The notes: generated by a model from the sequence alone, not told the origin. 64,000 bases of DNA from Gambelia wislizenii (GCA_030847615.1 JAUMIR010000004.1:87707001-87771000); one strand, 5' to 3'; shown: positions 10,909-23,189, numbered from the stretch's first letter. Translations and numbers: made by a program.

Positions 10909-13419
10909 AGGACAGGCCACAGCTGGATAAATCAAACTAGAAAAATGAGTATACATCTTCAGTTCACCTTTGGGCACAAGTGGGCTGGGAAATCAAATGG
11001 CTGCTGTCAACTGAAAATCTGGCTGTAATTTCAGCAAGATCACTGAGGAGGTCCTGCCAGTTCTGCTGCAAAGTGTGTACGGGGCATGCAGATGATCATA
11101 AACTCTCAAGTTAGAAGGTGCAAAAGTGAGAACCACTCAAATACAGAAAGGCAACACACTTCCTGTAGGCACTATTAACAGGGACAAGTAAAGGGGTGGA
11201 AAACTTCTCTTATGCAACATACTGAGAGAGCCAAGAAAATAAACTGAAATACCACCAGCATAAAACGACTCTGTAATTTTAATGGAATTAAATCTATCAC
11301 TGTATATAAATTTCTACACGAATTTAGCAGTGAATATTCACCCATCTCTTCCTTCAAGAACACTGGAGTTAGGAGCAGCATGAGCCAATCTACTTTACTC
11401 CACCATGGGTGTGGAATCCAAGGACCAATTGAAATAAGTGAATGAACTTATACAACTTCTTTTCTAAACAGACAGGAACTGCATAAACAGCAGCGACTGA
11501 TGAAACCTGGGAAGTTTCCTGTCAACACAGCTACTCACTGCAAAGAAGAGCTTTCAGTTTCTGATGTCACTTTAAGAAAGAAACTGGCATTAGGAGGGCA
11601 GCTCAAAATGTTAAACCAGGAGTGTGACATTGGAGCTACATGCATCTCTCCAAAAGCTGTTTTTGTGGCCCTTGACCACTCCAGACACCCCCTGGCTGCC
11701 CTTCTTTATAGCCAAAAATAAAAATAGAAGCAAATTGTTTCTCTGAGAAGCTTTAGGAGGGCCAATGCACCTTTTAAACAGGTTGCACAACACCATGTTT
11801 AAGCAGTAAAAATAACTGTTTTTCAAAACTAGAAGTGGACTTCTGACTACTACTGGCTTCGGTTTTTGGAAATTCTGGAAGTACTTGTGCCTCCCACCCA
11901 CCCCATCCCAAAGTGTCCTGAACCCATTGAAATTGCACATCCCTGCCTTAAACATATACCCAACAGGTACATCACAGCATTCCTGAGCTATGGTCAAAAT
12001 AAAATACTGTAGTAGATAACTAAACTTTCACCCCACAATCAACACTGCAAAATAAGAGGCAACTGGTAAGAAACAAATACAGACCTATCAACAGGTTTAG
12101 CTGCTATGAATCCCTTTTATGTGTATACCTGCCTGTACACACTGATGGGCTACAAAGTCCCAACCTTTGTTCTATTTCAGTACAATGATATTTCATTACC
12201 TTGGCAAAGTTTACACATTTTGCCAAAGTATACTAGAATGACTGATGCAGCCTAATTGTGTGCATGTTTACTCAGAAGTGCCCTTTTGTTCAGTGGGACT
12301 TCCAGGAAAGGGTCATAGGATTTAACCCTAAATGTACTAAGAACTTCACAGAACTCAGTCTTACAGGAAATGATGACGACCATAAGTTTAAACAGTTCCT
12401 TTCACTCTGCAAGTGTCAGAAAAATCAATTGGTGATAGAATGCTGGCTAAAAATGGACGCTCTGTGTTCAAGATATTACCAGATTACCAGATGCCAGGGA
12501 CAAACATCAGGATGGCCATAGACACCTATGATGGGTTTTATTCCATAAATAAACCACCTGACCCTTTGATGAATCCCCACACACACTGAAATATGTCTGT
12601 TTAAAAGCAGAGAGAGGTGAATTTAAATATTCCATTGTTTATAATTCAGCATCTTCAGACGTTAACTACAATGATGGAGCTCCATAGCAATGTCCCACAG
12701 TGCTGCCTCCCAAAACATACCTTTTCAGGGAGGCAAGGCCCCAACCAAAGGGTTTCTGAAGCACTGCAGATCAGGGTGCTGTGAAATGATGGCTGAAATA
12801 CTCCACCAGAAGCTATAATTTGCAACTTTATGATGATGAAGCTATGATGTCTCTGACCTGATACACAACCCTTCTAGTGAATTGCGATGAGGCATATCAA
12901 GACCTCCTGTGTGGTGTTACATTGTGCAATGGGAGGCCCTGTTATGTAATGGGGGCTCACATTTGGGGTTATGGTGGCTCTACTTATGGAGTGGTCCCAA
13001 AGATGTAGCTACGTCTCTGTTCCCTCTGGAGAATATGAATGTTGTGCAATGGCACAATTCATCCTGACATGATTGTAAATTGATTTATGATGACATAACT
13101 ACCTGACAGGATGTTGGCCAACATCTCTGGTCATGGGTCACACTGAGAACAGGCAGCTGGAGAGACCCCATGGGGGCCCACCACAACTGCTTTTCTTTCC
13201 TACACCATGAGTGGGAGAGTGCTGCAGACATCATTTCTCTGCACCCCAGTCCTGGATCATAAATGCAATTTATAATCTTATAACTACTGCACAGGATGCC
13301 AGACCATTGTTTTTAAAATTATGCTACTGATAATATGCAGTATGAACAATTTAGAAAGATTAAAAAAAATATGTAGGCAACAGGCATTTTGTGTGGATAT
13401 GGTGTAAGAGACAGCATGA
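10909..13419. other. Long stretch without a gene; one degenerate MITE
   Basis: No exon seen. At 12256-12340 the words GCATGTTTACTCAGAAGTGC, GTTCAGTGGGACTTCC and GGTCATAGGATTTAACCC belong to a frequent sauropsid palindromic repeat ('tactcagaagtaagtcccactgagtt...ggattgcag'). Similar copies lie at 20648-20735 and 41552-41625. The rest is unassigned. Confidence 0.45.
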
Positions 13420-13665
13420 GATGAGCTTGTGTCTGTTCAGTTAAACAGGCCCGGAGAGTATTTGGGGAGAGTTGGATTAAGCCTGTTGTGTCTGTTGCAG
13501 TATGCCTGTTTGTTTATGTGAGCTGGGAAGAGGCTTGCTTGTGTGCCGGTTAGTGTTCTATTGTATTTTGGTGAGCTTGTGTCTGTTGGGTTAAGGCTAA
13601 TTGTTTGTGTGAGATGAGTAAAGACTTGCTTGTGTGCTCATTAGTGTCCTATTGTTCTTTTGTGT
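13420..13665. repeat. Diverged tandem duplication
   Basis: GAGCTTGTGTCTGTT occurs at 13422 and 13572. The words TTGCTTGTGTGC-(C/T)-(G/C)(G/A)TTAGTGT-(T/C)-CTATTGT occur at 13537 and 13627, and TTATGTGAGCTGGG / GTGTGAGATGAG occur in between. The order of words repeats, so this is an old, uneven tandem duplication of about 100-150 bp. It lies just upstream of the CR1 at 13980 and could be that element's 5' region; I cannot decide. Confidence 0.5.
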
Positions 13666-13979
13666 GTAGGCCTGGATCCTTTGCCTGACCACATGTTCTC
13701 AGGGAGATGGGGCATCTGCTGAGAGGAAGTGAGCCAGAGATTAGCAGCCACTACCTCTCTATATATCTGCAGCACCAGTCCCTGGAGCTCAGCAAATAGG
13801 CAAGGCCAACAGACATTTTGTATGGGTGTTAGGTGGGGAGTTTTGAAGGACTGTGAGAAATTCTGTTTCAGTGCTTATTTGGGTCTACTGAATATAGACA
13901 GTGAGGGAGCTGCTGCAGTCACCTGCAACAGATGTGGTATATTTGTGTTCTTGCCAGAAGATGTGGGTAGCTACAACTG

Positions 13980-15726
13980 CAGCAAGTCCCAAACGAATTC
14001 AAGTCTCCAAGGCCAGATGAACTACATCCAAGGGTATTAAAAGAACTGGCAGAAGTAATCTTAGAACCACTGGCAATAATCTTTGGGAATTCCTGAAGAA
14101 CAGGAGAAGTCCCAGAAGACTGGAGGATGGCAAATATTGTCCCCAACTTTCAAAAGGGAAAAAATAGAGGATCCAAACAATTGCTGTCCAGTCAGCCTGA
14201 CATCAATACTAGGAATACTAGGAAAGATTCCAAAGCAGATTATTACATGCAGTAGGCACTTAGAGAGGAATGCCATGATTACTAAAAGTCAACATGGGTT
14301 TCTCAAAAACAAGTCATGCCAGACTAATCTTATCTCCTTTTTAAAAAAAAATAAAATTACAAGCTTGGTAGATGAAGGAAAGCTGTGGATATAACATGTC
14401 TTGGGAGATTTTCAGACAGCACTGTTATAGTGTTACTATTCCACTTTATTTGCTATGGCTGCCTCCTGTTGAATCCTGGGATTTGCAGTTTAGGGAGGGG
14501 CATTTACAACTCTCAGCCAGAGATCTTAGGCCACACTAAACTACAAACCCCAGAATTCCACAGGAGGAAGCCAGAGCAGTTAAAGTGGAATAGTAACACT
14601 ATAACAGTGTAGTCTGAAAATCTCCTTGATTTCTGTAAGGCCGCTGACAAGGATTCCCATGATATTCCTGCAAACAAGCTAGTAAAATGTGGGCTAGACA
14701 GTGGATTTGTAATTGGTTGACCAACCAAACCCAATGGGTGCTCACCAATGGCTCCTTTTCATCCTGGAGAGAAGTGACTATTTTCAGGGTGCCACAGGGT
14801 TCTGTCCCAGTCCCAGTTGTTTTTAACATCTTTATAAATGACTTGGATAATGGAATAGAGGGCATGCTTATCAGATTTGCAGATGGCACCAAATTAGGAG
14901 GGATAACTAATATCCCAGAGGACAGGATCAGAATTCAAAATGACCTTAACAGGTTAGAGAGCTGGGCCAAAACTAACAAAATGAATTTCAACAGGGAGAA
15001 ATGTAAGGCACTATACGTAGGCAGTAAAAATGAAATGCACAGATATAGGATGGGAAACACCTGGATTGACAACAGTACATGTGAAAGAGATCTAGGAGTC
15101 TTAATAGACCACAAGCTGAACATGAGTCAACAGTTTGATGTAGCAGCTAAAAAAGACAATGCAACTCAGGGCTGCATCAACAGGAGTACAGTGTCTAGAT
15201 TGAGGGAAGTAACAGTACCTGTACCACTCTATTCTGCTTTGGTTAGACCTCACCTGGAATATTGTGTCCAGTTCTGGGCATCACAATTCAAGAAGGATAT
15301 TGAAAGTGGAAAGTGTCCAGAGGAGGGTGACCAAAATGGTAAATGGTAAAAGTGGAAACCATGCTCTATGATGAGCAGCTTAGGGAGGTGGACATGCTTA
15401 GTGTGGAGAAGAGAAAGTTAAATGTGACATCTTTAAATATTTGCAAAGATGTCATACTGAAGATGGAGTAAGTTTGCATTCCTAGAGACTAAGACATGGA
15501 GCAATGGATTCAAACTAAAAGAAAAGAGATTCCACCTAAACATTAGGAAGAACATCCTGACAGTAAGAGCTATTTGACAGTGGAATATGCTGCCTTGGAG
15601 TGTGATGGAGTCTCCTCTTTTGAGGTTTTTAAACAGAGGCTGGATGACCTTCTGTCAGGAGTGCCTTGACTGTGTATTCCTTCAAGGGGTTGAACAACAG
15701 ACCTTGTGGTTTCTTTCAACTTGATG
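13980..15726 (+). mobile_element. CR1 LINE ORF2 reverse-transcriptase copy, inactivated, split by a MITE
   Basis: Reading begins in the segment before the reverse transcriptase (RPDELHPRVLKELAEVILEP) and continues through EDWRMANI-like, SQHGFLKNKSCQTNLISF and LVDEGK. After a 222-bp MITE it continues with the palm (frame 14687-15349, 220 residues), with VPQGSV and FINDLDNGIEG, and then the [21 protein letters not shown]-terminal part. The catalytic FADD is FADG (residues 64-67 of that frame), so the second aspartate is lost. Stops and shifts occur near 14095, 15310 and 15348. The 3' UTR fades by about 15726 without the ATTCTATG tail. ORF1 and the endonuclease are absent or unrecognisable. Confidence 0.9.
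14404..14625. mobile_element. Palindromic MITE with GGAGATTTTCAGAC ends, nested in CR1
   Basis: The ends GGAGATTTTCAGAC and GTCTGAAAATCTCC are perfect 14-bp inverted repeats. The interior is palindromic and contains 'agtgttactattccactttatttgctatggctgcctcctgttgaat' with its inverted counterpart, the same core as 9950-10175. The direct TTG on both sides (14401-14403, 14626-14628) is a 3-bp target duplication. Removing the element and one TTG rejoins the CR1 sequence coding for the CLDF motif-A region, so the empty site is known. Confidence 0.92.
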
Positions 15727-15739
15727 GGTGGGAAACATA

Positions 15740-15800
15740 GCCCTATAGATGTTATTAGGCTGTAACTCCCAGCAATCCTATCAAGCATAGCCAGTTCAAT
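15740..15800. mobile_element. Fragment of 'aactcccagca' palindromic MITE
   Basis: ATGTTATTAGGCTGTAACTC with CCAGCAATCCTATCAAGCAT and AGCCAG corresponds to the abundant sauropsid repeat 'gttgttggactacaactcccatcat...agccag'. It is degenerate. Better copies lie at 44686-44776 and 46965-47040. Confidence 0.5.
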
Positions 15801-16536
15801 AATATCTAGATGGCTACACAATTCTTCTATTAACCTTACTTCTGTAGTAAAGAGAAAAGTATACAAACATTGAGATAACACAACCATCATCTGAGGCAAA
15901 TAAAGAATTCCAAGCAATTTAAATGCTTGCCTGTCACCCCAATGGAAACTGCTGCATTAAAAGTTAAGTAATTTTAGATGCTTTAAATTCTGTAGTCAAC
16001 ATCTAGTAGAATTCCTGGCAATGAGTACTTGTGATAAATTAAACAGAGACAAAATCTGCTTTTCTTAATTATCTACCACTCATATTTCCATTAATTATAA
16101 GCTTAAACAGTTTGAAGTTATTTAATACATCAAAGTCGCTTTTTGCCCTTTATACCAAAGATTCATGATCTGTAACTAGCTTACTTTCCCAAGGAAAGAA
16201 TGAAACAAAACTACCCTTTCTGTTCCAGGTATACCATATGAGGAAATATATGGGAAAGAACAACCATCTAAGAGATCAGGTTTTTCATATAGCTTCACAA
16301 TCTAAAGCTCAAAAAGAAAGAAAGAAAAAAGAAAAGAAGCAAGAGCGAGATATAATTACATGTACTTGAACCTGGTGGCTGAAGAGAGGACATCAAGGTA
16401 AACTACTATTCTAGTGCAATCTCTGTGTTACTCCAAGTCAATGTAACTGCAGGGATGGAAGGCTCATATGAGAAAGTTCTGCTCCTTATAGAAAACATAT
16501 CAAACAAAGGAATGGGGAAAGAAGTGTTAGCTTCAT
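15801..16536. other. No gene recognised
   Basis: AT-rich DNA. A purine-rich AAAGAAAGAAAG-type tract lies at 16310-16345. Nothing else. Confidence 0.5.
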
Positions 16537-16642
16537 AGAATCATACAATCTTAGAGGGGGAAGGGGCCACAAGAGCCTTCTACTCGAACCCTCTGCCATG
16601 CAGGATTACACAATTATAGCACTCCTGAGAGACGCTCATCCA
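16537..16642 (-). mobile_element. CR1 3' end fragment
   Basis: Antisense ATAGAATCATACAATCTTAG, GGGCCACAAGAGCC and CCCTCTGCCATGCAGGA form the CR1 3' UTR reversed, ending after CTCATCCAACCTG. Only about 100 bp remain. Confidence 0.8.
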
Positions 16643-16987
16643 ACCTGATGAGAACTGCATTTTGATAACATATGGAGGGACATAAGTAGCCAATCTTGTC
16701 TTGGACTGATGTCCTCTCAGTACTCCCAGACAAAGGGTAGTACAATGATCATGTGCATACAGGTCAAAGTAACAAGCTGGGAATCTCCCTTTCATGCATT
16801 ACTGGAGAGCACAAACCTTGGTGATCCCCGCATTTAGCACATGAGACAATAAGCCAGCAACAATTTTGCTTTGGTTCTTAGCCCCAGGGTGGTTGTAACT
16901 ATTGTCTAACACATTTGAATCAAGTCAGGTGGACATATCTGAAAAACTCTTAAAAAAAACCCAACAGGAGTATTTGGACCTGATTCT
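16643..16987. other. No gene recognised
   Basis: Nothing recognised between the CR1 stub and the MITE. Confidence 0.5.
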
Positions 16988-17603
16988 GGAGATTTTCAGA
17001 CGGACTAAATATGGCGTGATACCAACTCCAGGAGATTGCTAAAGGGCTTCCCTTTCAGACGACATTGTCCCCGTGTCGTCATGCTCCCATTCGGCTGTTG
17101 TTAAACCGGCGCTTCTTTTTATTCACAGGCTAAGCCATGAATTGATCCCGTTCTGTTTCTGTAACAGAATGACGTGCGATTGAAATGGTGCCCCATTATG
17201 CTGGCACAATGCCAGCATCAGTGGGAAGTCCGTGTCAGAACACTTGTGGGTGAGATCGGGACATCAAGGTAAGTGACACACTTTTTTGTACTCTCCCCAG
17301 GCTACCTGTAATGTTTTAAGTGTGTTTAGGTGCTTGGTGTAACTTTTTTTTGGCTTATTTTGCTTTTTATTTTTGAATTTCCCATGCTCTCATCTTCTCG
17401 CTAGAGCAGCCAGGATTTGAAACCAGGAAGTGAAAGGGGCTCCATTTAAGTTCCTCTCACTCCTGGGCTGCCCTGCTGAGGGAAGGATGCGCAAACAAGG
17501 TAGATCTGGGGAAAAAAATTCCTGTCTTTACAGAGACGGGAGAGGGGCGGGAGAGGAGTTTGCGAGAGGCGAACACTTTTTTTGTTCCCCTCTGAAAAGC
17601 TCC
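16988..17603. mobile_element. MITE, GGAGATTTTCAGAC-end family, copy 3 (616 bp)
   Basis: The left end GGAGATTTTCAGACGG pairs with the right end CCCCTCTGAAAAGCTCC. The direct TCT at 16985-16987 and 17604-17606 is a 3-bp target duplication. The interior shares 'cttccctttcagacgacattg', 'tttattcacaggctaagcca', 'ctgtttctgtaacagaatg', 'gggacatcaaggtaagtg' and 'ctccccaggctacctg' words with the copies at 2448 and 60728 (the latter reversed). Part of the interior (TTTTAAGTGTGTTT, TGGTGTAACTTTTT) also matches 57771-58345, so the two end-types share internal sequence. Non-coding. Confidence 0.88.
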
Positions 17604-18916
17604 TCTAATAATCTGGGTGAAGTCTATATAGCTTTCTGATTTAACCAGTAAATTGATTGATCTCAATTATTCTATGTAATTTATTTCAGTTATTCTCCCA
17701 CCTTTCTGAAGAATGGTACTAGTCTGATTGCATATATTGGCATGAATAAAATTGCTTATCTAATGAGTATACCCACTGAATCAATTAGAACTTTGTAAAT
17801 TTCCTCTAGTTGGGACTAGCAATTGGATTTAGGCCACTGTGAATAACTTATTCTGGTAGTCAAGAATTCTTTGAACAGCCCACAGCAAAAGGGTAGGTTT
17901 TAAATAACAAAATAAAGTTTACTCAAGAAAAAAGGGAAAGTAACAGAACCAGGCATATAATGAAGACAAAAAATATAATGCTAAATCAAACATTATGGAA
18001 GAATGCTCCAATTGTTACCACTCAAATTATGCCAATTTTCTATACTGCAAGGGGTTGGGACTCATTTAAAATAGGGGCAGGAAAGAAGGAAGGAGGGAGT
18101 ACTGATCTCTTCCCCTTCCCACTTTCCTTCCCAAAACTGTGTCTTCTGTGCAGCTGTTTTTCTTCCTGTGGAGGTATTTCCAGCCTTGGAGCCAGGCCAG
18201 CAGAAAAACAGCAGTCCTTCTCTCTTTGGGAGAATTTTTATGAGCTTCTCTCCAAACACACACACACACAGAGGTTGGTACAACTTCCACAGCAACAAGC
18301 TCATAATGTATTGTAGTATCTATCTTGTCAACTATCTGTGTTTAAAGACAGGTACTATTGTATTAGTACCTGAAGGAGCTGTTATGCTTGCAGCTAGACC
18401 CAATACAGGTATTTTTTAAAAAGTCAGTTCCATTGAGTTTAGTGAGACTCATTCCAAATCATTCGTTGGATTATGTCTTAGCTGGAGAGCAACCAAATTT
18501 CTCTTACTGTACTTTGTGAGCTGGATTCTATACAGGTATCAACTCTGTTTTCTCCATAAGCTATATATATATATATATGAGAAAAAGTTCCTAGTTAACA
18601 ATTGTGGTTCATGACTTCATCAGAGCTTGGAAGTATTTATGGATAACTGAGTTGATTGGATTTAATTCTTTGGCCCAGTAATTACAACAATATAAGCACA
18701 TTACATTGTGATCATAACTTAAGAAAGGATAATGTTACACTGTTTGTAGTGAAACTGTATTTTTAGCTGTTTTTATGTTACAGGGGTATGACCTCTTAAA
18801 GAGTCAAGGGGTTCATGCTGCTACTCACAGGGCATTGAGTAGATTATGGAATGGACAAAATGAGTGTCTTTCATAACCAAGAGGTTGTAGCAGTTGAACA
18901 TGCTTATTAGAAATTA
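17604..18916. other. No gene recognised; short microsatellites
   Basis: An (AC)n run lies at 18254-18271 and a (TA)n run at 18562-18579. ATAAAGTTTACTCAAGAAAA at 17911 resembles sequence near LTR polyadenylation sites, but no LTR boundaries are visible. No exon seen. Confidence 0.45.
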
Positions 18917-19146
18917 CAGTTGTCCCTTCATATTCGCTGGGGTTTGGTTCCAGGACCCCCCGTGGATACCAAAATTGGTGAATACTCAAGTCCCATTATA
19001 TGCAATGGCACAGCAAAATGGTGTCCCTTATATAAAATGGCAAAATCAAGGTTTGCTTTTTGGATTATTATTTTTTAAACAATATTTTCAAGCCGTGAAT
19101 ATTTAAATCTGTGAATACCAAATCTGTGGATCTGGAGGGACAAGTG
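18917..19146. mobile_element. pogo/Tigger-like MITE (230 bp)
   Basis: The ends CAGTTGTCCCTTCATATTCG and its inverted counterpart CAGATCTGGAGGGACAAGTG-like at the right lie between TA dinucleotides (18915-18916 and 19147-19148). The interior carries 'ggtttggttccaggaccccccgtggataccaaaattggtgaatactcaagtcccattatatgcaatgg', the hallmark of the vertebrate 'gtggataccaaaat' pogo-like MITEs. No transposase. Confidence 0.85.
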
Positions 19147-19207
19147 TAATTTTAAAGTATCTATGATAGTTACTTTTGAGTAACGAGTTACTTTTTAAAA
19201 ACACAAT

Positions 19208-19428
19208 TATAATAGAATCATAGCATTGGAAGAGACCACAAGGGCCATCTAGTCCAACCCCCTGCAGGAATACAGTCAAAGCATTCCCAACAGATGGCTA
19301 ACCAGCCTCTGTTTAAAAACCTCCAAAGGCGGAGACTCAACTACACTCTGAGGTAGTGCATTCCACTGCCAAACAAGTCTTACTATCAGGAGGTTCTTCC
19401 TAATGTTTAGGTGGAAACTCTTTTCCTG
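19208..19428 (-). mobile_element. CR1 LINE 3' fragment
   Basis: Antisense 3' end: ATAGAATCATAGCATTGGAA, GAGACCACAAGGGCCATCTA, then CCAACCCCCTGC. It continues into the end of ORF2 (CAGCCTCTGTTTAAAAACCT, GTGCATTCCACTGCCAA, CTTCCTAATGTTTAGGTGGA). It is truncated at about 19428. Confidence 0.9.
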
Positions 19429-19564
19429 TAAATAGTAACTTACTACAATGCCTCTTGTGCAATAACTAACTAATTACTTTTAAAAGCAATTCCCCAAGCT
19501 CTGGACTTCATGAGCCATACGGTTTATGAACCAATGAAAAGTATTTGAATTATATTTCAGACTG

Positions 19565-20436
19565 TGTTATACCCCCATCCTTCCAATAATTCACCAATTG
19601 ACTATATTTCATAAATTGGCTTACTTATTGGCCTTCCATGTGGCTGGTAGTATACTACCAGGGCTTCCCAAATGCAAGGACTCAAGGTGTGCTCAGAAAA
19701 CCTAAGTAAGAGACCACCCCAAATTCCTTAAAGACATACCTGGGTAGTAATTATGCGGATCCCCTCTTTGGACTGGTGAGTTAGGGTGGAAATGGGCTAA
19801 TTCTCCTGGATGTACATGGAGGTGAGTCATTCACTAATTCAATCAAAGTGTCTGGACACTCTTTGCCTTACAAAATTGGTTTTCCCTCACACCTGTCCTA
19901 GAACAATAGAAGGTTGCCTGATATCCATCAGTCTTAATGTCTCAGCCATTGGCGATCATTAACACAACCGGAACCCCCATTGTTTAACTAAGGGAAACTT
20001 CAGCAAACATTGTATTCCAGTCATAACTCCACTTCAGGGGAAATATCAAGTATAAATGTCACCCCAAAACACAGTGAAAGAGCACACAGCATTCCTCCCA
20101 TTACTCTGTCCATCTGCTGTGTGACCCTCAGAATGCCATTTGAGTATCTTCTGCTGAACAAATAGGTACAGTATAGCCCATCATCCCGAACCCTTTTCCT
20201 CTATCCCAATACTTCCTACTTTCTTCAGTAGCCTTGTGTAGGTGCTTCCAAGTTTATTTTTCAATAAAAAAAATTTTTTATTTTATTTCCTTGCTATGAG
20301 TCTCATCAGTATACACAGGTCAAAAGGTCCCGCAGTTACCCAGCCTCCTGCTGCCATACTGAGCGAATTAAACATTTCCTATATTAATATCTGATACTCG
20401 TGGTGTTCCCACGAACCCCCAGTAATTCAGGTAACA
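19565..20436 (+). mobile_element. Probable solo LTR (about 872 bp)
   Basis: The segment begins TGTTATACC and ends GGTAACA, giving short inverted TGTTA..TAACA ends. It contains a TATAAATG at about 20051 and an AATAAA at about 20263, roughly 170 bp before the right end, which is the U3-R-U5 order of a retroviral-type LTR. No flanking internal region, primer-binding site or second LTR is seen. The flanking 4-6 bp do not form a clean direct repeat, so boundaries and identity are tentative. Confidence 0.45.
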
Positions 20437-22157
20437 AGTTGACCAAGTTTGAGGATTAGTTGATGTAAAAAAGAGAGGAAATACTCAAAAATAAAGACAA
20501 TTAAATAGTAATCAATCAGTTTGGTTATCAAGACTCTGAACTTGGACGTGATTATTATTTTAACACAAAATCATAGACTCTTTACTAGCAATTCATACAT
20601 GTGGACATCATTTTCTGAACATTGTTTTCTGAAAGAAACAGTGAAATCCTATGCCTATTTACTCAGAGGTAAATCATGCCATGGTCAATACAAGCTTCTC
20701 TTCTGAAAGGGCATTTAGGATTGCAGTCTTAAACAAGTGATGTTACTACGATTTTACTCTAGATATTGAATTCTGTGTTAAATGTACTCTGTACTTGTGA
20801 TAGAAAGTCAAGTATATTTCCAGAACTCCTGACGAAAATGCCAGGAATGACAAAGACACATAGTGGAACACTGATCACCAGAACAGATAAATAGATAAGA
20901 AATAAATAGTTCTTAGGAGTTTTATGGCTCAATTTCAAACACGAGGTGACACCTCTCTGTTTAAGCTGTGCTTCAGAACAGGGGAAAGAGAAATGATGAA
21001 AGATTTCCCTCACTGTTCAATGAAGCAGACCACCTCCCTGGAGCCACACTGCAGTCGTGGGGGGGGGGCGTGGAAGGAGGAGCTAACAATGAATTCAAAA
21101 CTGTCAGTTATATGTCTTTAGCACTTGTCCCAGCTTATAAAACAAGGTGCTGAGGACTGAGGGGTGGGGGTCTCAAAAGCTCTTGCTCCTTCCTGCTGCC
21201 TCACAGTGAGGCAGTTGAGCCTCTTCCTCTACCCTAGAATAAGAAAAGGGACAACAGGTCAGGTACAGAAAACCCTCTCTGTCCAGGACACGGTGAGCCT
21301 ATTTTTCAAGTATGAAACGAGGTACTATCTAGCCGATGGAAGCTCTCGTATACATCCTTCTTAGAGAAGATCATGGGCAGGAAGAAGATGCCTGTGCCAA
21401 ACACTGACATCCTTAAGCAACTTTCTCAGGCCCTGCTGATGGCTCGACCTCAATTCTCCAGGGCTGCTGAAGCAGAAAATCCTTATGCCCCCTCCCTCTG
21501 CTCCCCCTTATTATTCCAGGCAGACACCTTCCGCAGCCCAGTAAAGACTCAGCACCCACAGTGGGGGGTGGCTTGGCCAGGCGCCTGGCATGCATGGGCT
21601 GCTTCTTAAAGCTTGACACCTAGGAGCAAAATTATCCCCCTTCCCATTTACCCTTGCCCTCCTCCGCAGCTAAGAAGAAATGACCCTCTCCCCAGTATGT
21701 GATGGTTGGACTATACACCACAGATGCCCCCCTTGTGTGTGCCTTTGCTCTGTCTGCCTAAAAAAATCCCCTAGCAGATGCCACAAACCCCCAGGCAGCC
21801 AGGGAAGCTGCCCAAGAGTCAGGAACGGCTGGCAGGGGCTGCTGTGCAAACAAAGGCAATGGTAAATCCAAGGACAAAACATAATGTCCTTCAAGGGAGC
21901 AAGCCAGAGTATCTGGCAGTGACTTGCACTGTGAGTGGGTGGGTGGGAGGGAAATGGTCCCCTCAAAAGAATAATCACACACACACACACATACATACAC
22001 ACACACACACACACACAACTCAGACAGCGTCAGGACAGTACCAGTAAAAGGAATTTGTGAATGAATCTGACCGCAAGGGGAAAAGGCAGCTGCTTCAAGA
22101 GGGCTCAATACCTTCTCCTGGATTCATTGTGCCTTCTGGCAGTTCCCTTGAGGGATT
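20437..22157. other. No gene recognised; one MITE fragment and a microsatellite
   Basis: At 20648-20735, 'cctatgcctatttactcagaggtaaatc' and 'ggcatttaggattgcagtctt' belong to the palindromic 'ggattgcag' MITE. An (AC)n/(AT)AC run lies at 21976-22018. A G-run (9 G) is at 21059-21067. Nothing coding. Confidence 0.45.
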
Positions 22158-22340
22158 TTTGTGTGTGTGTGCAAGATTTGTTCACAGGGGAGCTTGCCTT
22201 TGCTTTCCTCTGAGGCTGAGAGAATGTGACTTCTCAAAGGTCATCCAGTGGGTTTCCATGGCCAAGTGGGGATTCAAACCCCATTCTCTAGAGTTATAAT
22301 CCATCGCTCAGACCATTACACCACGCTACTGGCTATTACA
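22158..22340 (-). mobile_element. tRNA-derived SINE, partial
   Basis: Same family as 4339-4585, antisense: GCCTTTGCTTTCCTCTGAGG, then CTGAGAGAATGTGACTT, CAGTGGGTTTCCATGG and GGGGATTCAAACCCC (B-box side), then GACCATTACACCACGCT. The 3' tail (low-coordinate side) is replaced by a TG-rich run, so the SINE is truncated there. Confidence 0.85.
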
Positions 22341-22512
22341 CTCTGCTATACAACATTTAAATCAGAAGCACCACAACCTTCTGCATGTACTGGGTCATCC
22401 ACAGGGGTGTAGCTACAAGTGAGACAAGAATCCTGCCTGCCCTTCTCATTAAATCTTCCTACAGCCCCAAAATTCCTAGCATTGCAGTAACTTAAAAATT
22501 CAGTCAAAAATT

Positions 22513-22690
22513 TACAAATACAGTTTAAGGATCCAAAAAAAGGGGGCTACTAAGGGAACACAAACACAGCAAATATAAGAGTGTGAATGATATTCAGTGT
22601 AACCCTTCCTATAATGCTAGAAATTTGGTCACTAAAGGAAAATTTCATTGGGGGGAGGATCAGAATTCTTCTGGGGGTGGGGCAAAACCC
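22513..22690. repeat. Unclassified interspersed repeat, copy A
   Basis: 'AAATACAGTTTAAGGATCCA', 'AACACAGCAAATATAAG', 'AATGCTAGAAATTTGGTCAC' and 'AAGGAAAATTTCATTGGGGG' occur in the same order and spacing as in 46556-46735 ('AAATACAGTCCAGGCATCCA', 'AACATAGCAAATATTC', 'AATGTTAGAAATTTGGGGAC', 'AAGGAATATTTCATTTGTGG'). The two are clearly homologous. I cannot name the family, and neither copy has coding content. Confidence 0.7.
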
Positions 22691-23189
22691 ACATTCCAGC
22701 TCCTTTCTCCCTTTCCTGGTATTTGCAGCCATACTAACATGGGCCCACTTGCAGAGAAAGAAAAACTAAAGCAAACCCAGGTTCCAAGTCATCTTAAAAG
22801 GTCCCTACCAGCACCCCAGCTTGTTAGACCTGCCCCACAGCCACATAGGGCTCCTAAAATGTTGACATTTCTCTGTCAACTGTCACTTGAGCATTCCCCC
22901 CACTCCTACTGGAGAAGCGTTGCATCAGGTTTCTGTACGGATCAATTCCCAAATCTCAGCAAGAACCAAAACAACATGCTCCAAAACTTGGCTATGTAGG
23001 AAAGTGCCCAGAAGTAGGGCAGCACTAAACAGACAACTGTTTCCCACCTACCCCTCCACCTCACTTCTTTCTTCTTATCTCTGAGTGCTCTGCAACAATG
23101 GTGAAAGGATATTGACACAGCTACGCTCTCAATATGTACATACACATGATGTTTGGTCTGTGAGTACCCAGCTTGTGGGGGTAATTAGC
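22691..23189. other. No gene recognised
   Basis: Nothing identifiable. Confidence 0.5.
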
